NCBI RefSeq assembly: GCF_008369115.1
Contig: NZ_VOAZ01000004.1
Location: forward strand, 62,001-126,000
From: Psychrobacter sp. ANT_WB68
GTDB taxonomy: Bacteria > Pseudomonadota > Gammaproteobacteria > Pseudomonadales > Moraxellaceae
Length of the DNA: 64,000 nucleotides
Direction: 5' to 3'
Shown: piece by piece, positions 9,764 to 16,873 of the stretch
How the letters are laid out: the number at the start of each line of letters is the position of its first letter
How positions within the stretch are numbered: position 1 is the stretch's first letter
The notes under the pieces: model-generated
Seen by the model: the letters and a program-made list of their open reading frames with translations, nothing else
Database searches by the model: none
Told to the model about the DNA's origin: nothing
Translations under genes and position numbers: made by a program

Positions 9764-10475
9764 TAATCATTACCTTAATTTTACCGCTATTTTTTAATAC
9801 GTTTGGTGGCACTTTGAGTGTCCATTGCATAGTGGCACCCGGTAAAACATAGCCAAGTAAGCCCGGATTTATTTCAATATTCTTGCCAGTAGCATCTTCT
9901 ATGCTGAGTTTGGCTAATTGAGCGCGCCCATTACCGCTATTGCTAACACGCATAGCAACCTGATTACCATCTGGTTGCACGGTATAATTCCATTGTAGTT
10001 TTGGTGAAGTCTCTTTAATGCCTACAGGCTGTATAAACACAGGTAGTGAATAGCTTAGCGCAAACTGTAAGCCAGTCTTTTGCTCAGCAGATTTCACTGG
10101 TATTTCATCAATTGATAGTCGGTAAGCGTCTTCTACAGCGCCTGCGCCACTGGGAGGAGCAGATGCACGAATAATCCGAATGAGTTGCTTTTCACCCGGC
10201 TGCAGTTCAATCATTGGCGGACTGGCCAATAATCCTCGAGATGTGGTGAGCTGATCGCCTTTGTCGTTCTGAGACCAATGGTACACACGCACTTGCGCAT
10301 GTACTACATCATCACCGGTATTACTTAGCGTAAGGCCACTAGCATTTTCTTTGGCCTGCAAACTAAGGGAAATGGGAGAGACCTGTAGGCCACTCGCCAT
10401 TGCCATACTGCTAGATAAAAGCAAACCAGAGAAAATGCCGTGTATCGCAACACGGCGTAGACAGAGACTTAACAT
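9714..10475 (-). CDS. csuC: Periplasmic pilus chaperone (CsuC-like)
   Basis: 253-residue PapD-like chaperone that donates a strand to pilus subunits in the periplasm. A signal peptide ends after SSSMAMA. The N-terminal immunoglobulin-like domain has LQVSPISLSLQA and the basic LQPGEKQLIRIIRA strand that anchors subunit C termini. The second domain carries QFALSYSLPVFI. It starts 5 bases after the stop of the major subunit gene and ends 50 bases inside the usher gene. The subunits it serves carry SCPU domains, which places it in the archaic (Csu/sigma) class. Confidence 0.92.
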   Translation of the reverse strand: MLSLCLRRVAIHGIFSGLLLSSSMAMASGLQVSPISLSLQAKENASGLTLSNTGDDVVHAQVRVYHWSQNDKGDQLTTSRGLLASPPMIELQPGEKQLIRIIRASAPPSGAGAVEDAYRLSIDEIPVKSAEQKTGLQFALSYSLPVFIQPVGIKETSPKLQWNYTVQPDGNQVAMRVSNSGNGRAQLAKLSIEDATGKNIEINPGLLGYVLPGATMQWTLKVPPNVLKNSGKIKVMINGTDTIQDVTLDSPAR

Positions 10476-10480
10476 AGCTA

Positions 10481-10993
10481 TTAGTAAGCTACAGAAACGG
10501 TAACAGTATCTAAGTAAGTACCAGGTTTAACGTCAGCAGGTCCAGTAACGGCAGCGTATACAGGAACAGTAATATCTGTTGCATATTTAACAGCTGCGGC
10601 AGGAGAAACACGGTTACCAACAGCATTACCCCAAACAATACTACCAGCTGAGTCTGAAGTTAATTGATATGGGACAACTTCAGAATCAAGTTTTACTTCA
10701 CCCAGACCAACTGTACTGGCATTTGATGGAATTAAGCTAATAATAGGCAGCGCACCCGTAGAGCAGTTCAAAACGATGTTTGTACCGCCTTTGTTTGTCG
10801 TAGCAGTTGCTAGACCTGCTTGTGTAGTACCTAAGTCAATACCTGTAGTATTTGCTTTTACGTTACATACGCTAGTAACAACTAATTTAACTGGGAAAGT
10901 ATTGGTAGCAGTTGAAGCAGCATTTGCAGAAATAGCAGTCAAACTAGCAGCGGCAAGTAAAGTAGCGGTCAATAAAGATTTTTGAAATTTCAT
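10481..10993 (-). CDS. csuA/B: Major pilin, spore coat U domain (CsuA/B-like)
   Basis: First gene of the operon. The 170-residue protein has a signal peptide cleaved after ISANA and a single SCPU domain with two Cys (VCNVKA and LNCSTG). It ends in the same PGTYLDTVTVSVAY strand as the tip protein. Size and position match CsuA/B, the rod subunit of archaic pili. A Shine-Dalgarno AGAGGT lies 7 bases before the ATG. Separate CsuA and CsuB minor subunits, present in the six-gene Acinetobacter cluster, are missing here. Confidence 0.9.
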   Translation of the reverse strand: MKFQKSLLTATLLAAASLTAISANAASTATNTFPVKLVVTSVCNVKANTTGIDLGTTQAGLATATTNKGGTNIVLNCSTGALPIISLIPSNASTVGLGEVKLDSEVVPYQLTSDSAGSIVWGNAVGNRVSPAAAVKYATDITVPVYAAVTGPADVKPGTYLDTVTVSVAY

Positions 10994-11270
10994 GTCATAC
11001 CTCTAAGTATTGAAATTATGTTTGTTAATAGACACATTGTTACACAGAGATATTACTAAACCTATCATGAACAGATGAATGACCTTTATAGTAGGATGAA
11101 CGGTAAGTTATTAATTTTCAAATCTTTTGAAGATATGTTTGAAATAAAGAGCGATTGCTCAATCTATGAATATGAGGCATGACAAATATAAGCAGTAAGC
11201 TTTATGTAGAAAATTTTAAGGGGTATTTATAGAGGATGTTCAGGCAGATATGGAAAACAGGGAATAACTA
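10994..11270. other. Upstream region of pilus operon and left flank of the element
   Basis: Gene-free region that should contain the csu promoter (not identified with confidence). From about 11214 to 11270 it resembles the sequence just left of the tRNA-Ser gene (about 35396-35450): both start with TTTTAAGGG, and by eye roughly 60% of positions match. This could be a remnant of an older element end or ancestral DNA downstream of the tRNA. Confidence 0.55.
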
Positions 11271-11299
11271 AGATTGGCAGTGAAGGAGGAAGTCAAACT
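11271..11299. repeat. Candidate left attachment site (degenerate copy of tRNA-Ser 3' end)
   Basis: AGATTGGCAGTGAAGGAGGA (11271-11290) matches 35451-35470 at 18 of 20 positions. The match continues weakly to 11299, covering the T-arm part of the tRNA. The copy at 35451 lies across the CCA end and acceptor stem of tRNA-Ser(GGA), the usual target of P4-type integrases. The mismatches indicate an old insertion or drift after it. Confidence 0.6.
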
Positions 11300-11350
11300 T
11301 ATGGCGCAAGGCATTGATTTATATAATTTTATAATTTAATGCATAGCTAT

Positions 11351-11371
11351 TAGACCAACAAATAGACCAAC
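11351..11371 (+). repeat. Left pair of TAGACCAAC motifs (candidate integrase arm sites)
   Basis: Two exact copies of TAGACCAAC at 11351-11359 and 11363-11371, 12 bases apart start to start, about 60 bases inside the left attachment repeat. The same doublet with the same spacing occurs inside the right end of the element. This fits arm-type binding sites of the integrase. Confidence 0.6.
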
Positions 11372-11620
11372 GCTTGATAAGCATAGTAGATGAAAGCTGT
11401 AAAAATCAAATATATTGTAACAAAATGTGAATATTAGTAATTAAAAAGATAAGAGCAGAGCTAACTGTTTATAGACCTATATTATTATTGAAAAATGCTC
11501 TTATAACGTGTTGCAGATCTTTCCAAGTTGGAACAAAAAATATTCTACTTAATATTTAACATGCAAATCATGTATAACTTATAAATGCTTATGCCATTAC
11601 CTACTTCGGTTTAGATAACT
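11372..11620. other. Gene-free left end of the element
   Basis: AT-rich stretch between the TAGACCAAC doublet and the first element gene, which points leftward into it. I see no ORF with a credible start and no clear terminator hairpin. Confidence 0.4.
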
Positions 11621-12028
11621 TTATCTATCTGTATAGTAAGGGTCATTGTAGTCATGGCCCATACCTTCAACTACGCCATCATCGTGGTCTGCGGCGAACT
11701 CATCGGAAATGATATCGCCCCTTTCTTCAAAAGCTAAATCATCTTGGACTTCATTACCAGAATCGTTAATTATCTTTGTATAGTAAGGGTCGCTATAATC
11801 GTGTCCCATACCCTCAACTACACCACCATCTTCTGGTGTTTGGTTGACTTCACTATCATCTATCTCCACTGCCTCTAGATCCGTTTCTACTTCGTCCTCT
11901 ATAGGTATTTGCTCTTCTGCTACATTTTCTATTGATGTATTGGCAGTATCAACACTATCGGTATTCTTTGAACAACCTGATAAAACGCCAAGAAATAGTA
12001 AAAGTGAAATTGATAGTTTGATGTTCAT
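11621..12028 (-). CDS. Acidic lipoprotein with a duplicated VVEGMGHDYxDPYYT motif
   Basis: Unrecognised 135-residue protein. A short signal peptide ends in a lipobox (LSGC), so it is probably a lipid-anchored envelope protein. The mature part is very acidic. It contains the motif DGVVEGMGHDY-x-DPYYT twice, once mid-protein and once at the extreme C terminus, separated by about 45 residues. I use the ATG at 12028, which starts directly with the signal peptide; an upstream ATG at 12076 would add 16 residues before it. It is the first gene inside the left end of the element. Function unknown. Confidence 0.65.
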   Translation of the reverse strand: MNIKLSISLLLFLGVLSGCSKNTDSVDTANTSIENVAEEQIPIEDEVETDLEAVEIDDSEVNQTPEDGGVVEGMGHDYSDPYYTKIINDSGNEVQDDLAFEERGDIISDEFAADHDDGVVEGMGHDYNDPYYTDR

Positions 12029-12200
12029 AGGTAGCTCAAAGATAAAGGATGATGAAATGTATTGCGTATACTGCATTAAACAAAAGTATATAACAAGACA
12101 ATAACATTCGTGGCTAGGATTTTTGACATAAATATTTGATCATTTGAAAATGACAACTATTTGAGGTGCCGTTTCTTGCTTTTATAACTAGAGGTAATAA

Positions 12201-12520
12201 CTACGCACTGTTAAACAAAATTGTCTCTTCACCATTGATCGTCACATTGCTATGTAAGACATCGCCTTTGGCATTTATCTTGTAGCATTCTGTCGATGTG
12301 CCTTCAGGGTCATAGCTGAGCAATAGGTTTTCTGAGCTTTCTATACAGAGCCATGCTGCTCTATTACTTTCGCTTATTAATAACCATGTTTAAGTTCTTT
12401 ACTTTCAATATTGTCGATATACAATTTTCTGTTATCAACTTATCAGAGTCGTCGATCGTAGCTAACTTAGAAATCATGGATGCTTGCGTAGCTAGCGCAT
12501 ATTTACCTGAGCAGTCACTG
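12201..12520 (-). pseudogene. Degraded duplicate of the lipoprotein gene at 13676-14362
   Basis: The minus strand closely matches the 3' half of the lipoprotein gene at 13676-14362, including the coded ending EETILFNSA and the block CIESSENLLLSYDP. Similarity is strong from 12201 to about 12410 and weaker to about 12520. Reading upstream from the conserved W codon, stop codons appear in frame (TAA immediately before ACA-TGG), and no 5' half or signal peptide exists. The downstream terminator-like GGTGCCG region is also shared, so this is a truncated, broken duplicate. Confidence 0.75.
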
Positions 12521-12662
12521 AGACGATGAGATTAAGAATTATTGCGTCATATGGTGTCGTGTATGCTGTGGAAGCCGCTATTAAAATCTAACCTAATCTG
12601 TTATTTTTACTATACCAATTAATATTAAGCCTTAATTTATCTAAAACAGCATTACATAGGGA
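12521..12662. other. Gap upstream of the unknown gene at 12663
   Basis: AT-rich stretch between the pseudogene remnant and a plus-strand gene. It should hold the promoter of that gene, but no convincing -35/-10 pair stands out. Confidence 0.3.
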
Positions 12663-13514
12663 ATGAGTGTGAATAAAAATTTATTTGATAATAACGAGCG
12701 AATCCTTTTTAAGTCTAATGTAGTTAAAATTATGATACTAGATCGTATAAAGCGACATAGGTATTATGATAAAGAAGAGCTTGAAGAGAATTTAAAGCTA
12801 GTAATTGAAGAGTTTCAACAATTGGGTTACAACATTGATGCATTTACTATGCGTGTACGCATTATCGCTGATCTTGAAATTATGGCAGCCGATTTAGGCA
12901 TGGATCTTTATGGAAAGCCTCCCTATAAACAAGATATGGAATTTTTTATTGCTAAGGTTATGGCGCATGAGTGTGACAGTATAGCGATAGATAGTTTCTA
13001 TACATCTGATAAAGAAGATCCAGTCGATTATACTGATATTGATTTTGCTATTGGCATCATCATCTGTTTTGATGGCAATAAATGGGAGTTCCAAACGCTG
13101 AATGCGGAAATACAGACAGACTCAGTAATAATATTGAATAATCAGCAGCTTGATCGTAACAGCTTTGGCTATAGCAAACCACAATATTACCTTTTAGCAG
13201 CTCTTGAAACTGTCGCTATATGGCAGTCAGTTACTGCTATGCGTTTGCATAATGTTAATGCTTATATGCAAGATAAAAAACTGGTAGAAAAAGCATCTTT
13301 TATCACATCTATCATAGGAGAAAGAGAAAAAGGAGATAATATTCTTTTAGCGAAAATGATGAATGGATGGCATGATCAGGCTTTTAGTGAGATATCGGTA
13401 TGGTTGCAAATGCACACGCTTTGTAATCAGCAACAGAGTGAGGTCGTAGCAAGACTATTCAATGATGGTGTACAAAAGCATCAAGTGACTTCAAATAAGG
13501 TATTTAGAAATTAA
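12663..13514 (+). CDS. Hypothetical protein, 283 aa
   Basis: I do not recognise this protein. It is soluble, with no signal peptide or membrane segment. An N-terminal charged helical part (about 1-80) is followed by a mixed alpha/beta middle with DPVDYTDIDFAIGIIICFDG near residues 120-140 and a helical C-terminal part. It sits between a broken and an intact copy of the same lipoprotein gene, as if inserted or captured between duplicates. The ATG at 12663 directly abuts GGGA; the GTG at 12669 is better spaced from AGGGA and may be the real start. Confidence 0.6.
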   Translation: MSVNKNLFDNNERILFKSNVVKIMILDRIKRHRYYDKEELEENLKLVIEEFQQLGYNIDAFTMRVRIIADLEIMAADLGMDLYGKPPYKQDMEFFIAKVMAHECDSIAIDSFYTSDKEDPVDYTDIDFAIGIIICFDGNKWEFQTLNAEIQTDSVIILNNQQLDRNSFGYSKPQYYLLAALETVAIWQSVTAMRLHNVNAYMQDKKLVEKASFITSIIGEREKGDNILLAKMMNGWHDQAFSEISVWLQMHTLCNQQQSEVVARLFNDGVQKHQVTSNKVFRN

Positions 13515-13613
13515 TAGATACCTTTAGAAATATAATGTGACTTTATCATATTTTAAACCTGTGTTTGAAAGGGAATAAAATATGATAATTAGTATGGAGT
13601 TATATCACACCCT

Positions 13614-13647
13614 AAAAAATGGCACCGATTTAAGGTGCTGTTTTTTT
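13614..13647. terminator. Bidirectional terminator
   Basis: Stem GGCACC / GGTGCT with a 7-base loop, followed by seven T on the plus strand and preceded by six A (T on the minus strand). It lies between the converging genes ending at 13514 and 13676 and can serve both. Confidence 0.75.
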
Positions 13648-13675
13648 GCTTCATTTTTATAGCTAGAGGCAATAA

Positions 13676-14362
13676 CTACATACTGTTAAACAAAATCGTC
13701 TCATCACCATTCATAGTCACATTGCTATCTAAAATATCGCCTCGAGCATTTATCTTGTAGCATTCCGTCGATGTCCCATCAGGGTCGTAGCTAAGCAGTA
13801 GATTTTCTGAGCTTTCTATACACAGCCATGCGGTGTTATTACTTTCACGTTTTAATGACCATGTTTGCGTATACGTTTTTATCTTTTTACGTTTACTGCT
13901 ATCGCTATAAACCTGCTCAGTAAGATAGGTACTTGAATCATCTATGCTGGCTATTTTGGGTATAGTCTTGGTTTGGGTTGCAATTGAATACTCACCTACG
14001 TCGCTGGTAAAGCCATGAAACACCAGTGGCTCTAAAGTAAAGTAGTTGCTGCCTACTGACTTATCTACCACTTGATCATTTACTGTCGTAGTAGTAACCA
14101 TCTCAGCGCCTTGTACTTGCTTATTATTAAAGATCATTGCACCTTTTGGCGTTACTTTGGTATTTATCACAACCAGCTCTTCATCAATCAGCGTATATAA
14201 TTGATCACTATACGCTCGGGTATAGACGTTGAGCATGGCAGTCTCAACGGGGTAGTGGGTGACGACTTTATTAGGCGTATTCATTACTACGCTGTTATTC
14301 ATACCCGTTGTACAAGCGCTTAAGCTAAGTACGGCTAACATACACAATACTAGTGTTTTCAT
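13676..14362 (-). CDS. Hypothetical lipoprotein, 228 aa
   Basis: Signal peptide with lipobox LSLSAC (Cys 17) predicts a lipid-anchored envelope protein. The mature protein is rich in Thr, Ser and Val and appears beta-rich. No recognised domain. A truncated duplicate lies at 12201-12520. One conserved C-terminal stretch (AWLCIESSENLLLSYDPDG) is the best preserved between the copies. The gene is convergent with the unknown gene at 12663 and separated from the restriction operon by about 250 bases. Role unknown. Confidence 0.65.
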   Translation of the reverse strand: MKTLVLCMLAVLSLSACTTGMNNSVVMNTPNKVVTHYPVETAMLNVYTRAYSDQLYTLIDEELVVINTKVTPKGAMIFNNKQVQGAEMVTTTTVNDQVVDKSVGSNYFTLEPLVFHGFTSDVGEYSIATQTKTIPKIASIDDSSTYLTEQVYSDSSKRKKIKTYTQTWSLKRESNNTAWLCIESSENLLLSYDPDGTSTECYKINARGDILDSNVTMNGDETILFNSM

Positions 14363-14555
14363 GGCTTAACCCCTTATCTTATTTAATTGGCTTATATCAC
14401 TGTCTACTATAATCGAATTTTTTATCCATGACATCTGCTGATTAATTTAGACCCTACTATGCTTAATAACTGATGATAAATCAGCTAATAATTTTATAAA
14501 ACCATTAATATCCTAAAATTACCAATATAATTATAAAAATATTATATCAATACTA

Positions 14556-14584
14556 TTTACACCACTGAGTTTCTATGGTTTAAT
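14556..14584 (+). promoter_or_regulatory. Predicted sigma-70 promoter of the restriction operon
   Basis: TTTACA (-35) at 14556-14561, a 17-base spacer, and TTTAAT (-10) at 14579-14584. It is the best promoter-like match upstream of the first small gene at 14619, giving a short leader of about 28 bases. Confidence 0.55.
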
Positions 14585-14618
14585 ACTTGCATCAAACAAT
14601 GATTGCAAGGAAATTCTT

Positions 14619-14798
14619 ATGAAAGCTTCAACGCATTTAGTATCAAGGATGAGTCAACGTGCTATAGGTAAAGCCGAACTAGATATTGTTATGGCTTTCG
14701 GAGAGATGGATGGCGATAAAATCATTATAAACAAACGACTTGCAGAAGAACTGCTCGTAGAGCTTAAGTTTATTCTAGCGTGTAAAAGGAGAGAGTAA
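14619..14798 (+). CDS. Small protein, N-terminal half of a possible split DUF4258-like gene
   Basis: 59 residues starting with ATG after AAGGAAATTCTT. The sequence HLVSRMSQRAIGKAELDIVM followed by GEMDGDKIIINK looks like the first half of small DUF4258-like proteins (H-x-x-x-R-x-x-Q-R-G/A-I pattern, then a glycine turn and a strand). It ends one base before the next small gene, which carries what looks like the missing second half. First gene of the type I restriction operon. The family assignment is tentative. Confidence 0.6.
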   Translation: MKASTHLVSRMSQRAIGKAELDIVMAFGEMDGDKIIINKRLAEELLVELKFILACKRRE

Positions 14799-14799
14799 G

Positions 14800-14985
14800 A
14801 TGGAATTAGGCTGTTATGAGAAAATAAGTTCTGGCGCAGATCTTAATGTCAAAGAGATTCAAAAGGCTATTAAGACGCTAAAGAATATTTTGAAAAAAGG
14901 TGGAGTAGTCGTTGTTTCTGAAAATGATACATTGATTACTACCTACAAATTAGACAGCTATGATCGAAGACTTGCTTTTAAATAG
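14800..14985 (+). CDS. Small protein, C-terminal half of a possible split DUF4258-like gene
   Basis: 61 residues. A strong Shine-Dalgarno (AGGAGAG) overlaps the end of the preceding gene, so it is probably translated on its own. After a 25-residue lead, the segment GGVVVVSENDTLITTY followed by SYDRRL resembles the terminal strands of DUF4258-like proteins. Together with the 59-residue neighbour it could rebuild a single-domain protein from two chains, or the two could be independent small proteins. It lies 40 bases before the pseudo-HsdM/S gene on the same transcript. Confidence 0.6.
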   Translation: MELGCYEKISSGADLNVKEIQKAIKTLKNILKKGGVVVVSENDTLITTYKLDSYDRRLAFK

Positions 14986-15025
14986 CATTTCTTTCAATAC
15001 TAAATAATAAAGGTAATTTCATCTT

Positions 15026-16816
15026 ATGCAAAAATATAAAACTAGAGAGCTGGTCATGAGCTTATATGACCTAATGCATCAACATGGTATTAGAAAGCAC
15101 AATGAAGTCGCATTAAAGCTAATGACTATTTTAGTGTTATCAAAACAAGACAAGCTTCCGAATGGTTTAAAGCTAAGTCAAAGTTTAGCGGAATATAAAG
15201 GCGAATGGTTAGCGCTTATGGACGCTCTTAAAGCAAGTGAGGATAGCCAGATACAGCGGGTTTTCTCATATGATAATGCTCTAGAGGATCTTCCACTGCC
15301 ATTTATTCACAGCGCGATAAGTACTTTATTGAAGTATCAGGATATCACTCTAGAAAGCCCAGCAGTTGATTCGATCAGAACGATCATTTCAAACTTTACC
15401 TCCTCCACTAGTGAGGGTTTTGCAGACTTCAGCGTATACCTGCTAGCAAATGCATTATTAGGGGATAAAAGTGGTAAGACGACCTATCTAATGTCACCTG
15501 CTTCACTTCCTTTAGCTATTATAGCTAGCGAGGAGTCTAAAGCTGTTTGCTATGAGACAATAAATCAGTCAGGAATGATAGCAGACGCTTTATCGTTGAT
15601 GAGCAAAAATAGGTTTGAGGTATCATATTCTGATGCATTGGATAAGCCTGCCTACATAACATCAAAAAATGAACTCAAGACGTTTGATCATGGTGTGAGT
15701 TTTTCACCGATGGGCGTAATGGTGCCAAAGCATATTTCTGATAATATCGATACCTACGATAGGTTTATCATACCGACTAAGAAAGTTGAATCAGCTAATA
15801 TCTTGCATTTGATTAAACAATGTCGTGGAACCGTTGTTGTATCTGTTCCTGAAGGATTCTTATACTCTACTATGGAGAAAGATCTGAGAGGGCATTTGGT
15901 TGATAAAGGTATGCTCAAAGCAGTTATCTCTTTACCGTCAGGTATCTGGACAGGAACTGCTGTAAAAACATCGTTATTACTGATTGAGCCAAATGGCAAT
16001 AATGAAGCGGTAAGATTTATAGATGTAACTGGTGAAGAGTTTATTGAAAAGACAACCAGGCGATTACTAAGCTTAAGCAATATCGATATTATTTTAAACT
16101 ATCTAGCCTCTGATAAAGAATTAGATTGCGCAGCCTCAGTATCATCATTAGACATCCAAAAAAATGACTATGACCTGAGTGTAGGACGCTATCTTTTAGA
16201 TCCAAAGGAAAAGAAGGTCAATAAAATCCTTGAAGCGGCAACGACAGTTACTCTTGATAGTATCGTTCGTTTTGAGCGTGGTTTGTCTGTTAGGCCAGAC
16301 GAAGGTGACTATACTGTCTTAGAAGTAGGCGCTAGTGAACTAAACGACATTGGTGATATCTCTACACCAACCAAAGAAGCCAATATATCAGAGTCAGAAC
16401 GTGTGAAGAACCAAACAGGTTTTTTACAGCCAAATGATATTATTTTTATACTAAAAGGCAGTGCCGGTAAGCTTGGGATCGTACCTGAAGATATACCAAC
16501 GACAGGTGATAAGTGCTGGATGGTAAACAGATCAGCGATAGTTATAAGGACGACTTCTGACAAAGTTAACCCAAAGGTCTTATACGCTTATTTAAAATCA
16601 GATATCGGGCAAACTCAAATTTCTCGCCTGATTAAAGGGGCTACCATACCCAACATTTCATTAAAAGAGCTCAAGCAGATACCTGTTATAGTGCCGTCTT
16701 TAGAAGAGCAAGAGCAGGCAATCGCATGTATAGATAAAAGCAGAGAAACACAACAGGCTATTGAACAGCTATTATTAGAGCAATATGCCAGACAAAGTGA
16801 GCTTTGGAGTTTATAG
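15026..16816 (+). CDS. Degenerate HsdM-like domain fused to one HsdS target-recognition domain
   Basis: 596 residues. The N-terminal 400 follow the layout of a type I N6-adenine methyltransferase, including the HsdM-type block KAVISLPSGIW..GTAVKTSLLLI (about 305-330). The catalytic sites are lost: the SAM-binding D-P-x-x-G-S-G position reads SPASLP (about 155) and the N-P-P-Y/F position reads SPMG (about 231). From about residue 405 a single HsdS-like recognition domain follows (LDSIVRFERGLS to LKELKQIPVIVPSLEEQEQA) with a terminal helix. It is probably a DNA-binding, non-catalytic partner of the downstream system. It sits 58 bases upstream of hsdM. A regulator of the system is an alternative. 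Confidence 0.75.
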   Translation: MQKYKTRELVMSLYDLMHQHGIRKHNEVALKLMTILVLSKQDKLPNGLKLSQSLAEYKGEWLALMDALKASEDSQIQRVFSYDNALEDLPLPFIHSAISTLLKYQDITLESPAVDSIRTIISNFTSSTSEGFADFSVYLLANALLGDKSGKTTYLMSPASLPLAIIASEESKAVCYETINQSGMIADALSLMSKNRFEVSYSDALDKPAYITSKNELKTFDHGVSFSPMGVMVPKHISDNIDTYDRFIIPTKKVESANILHLIKQCRGTVVVSVPEGFLYSTMEKDLRGHLVDKGMLKAVISLPSGIWTGTAVKTSLLLIEPNGNNEAVRFIDVTGEEFIEKTTRRLLSLSNIDIILNYLASDKELDCAASVSSLDIQKNDYDLSVGRYLLDPKEKKVNKILEAATTVTLDSIVRFERGLSVRPDEGDYTVLEVGASELNDIGDISTPTKEANISESERVKNQTGFLQPNDIIFILKGSAGKLGIVPEDIPTTGDKCWMVNRSAIVIRTTSDKVNPKVLYAYLKSDIGQTQISRLIKGATIPNISLKELKQIPVIVPSLEEQEQAIACIDKSRETQQAIEQLLLEQYARQSELWSL

Positions 16817-16873
16817 ATCTTCAAACAACCAAATTTAAAACAACTTAAATGTACGCTAGGAAAATGATAGTTT

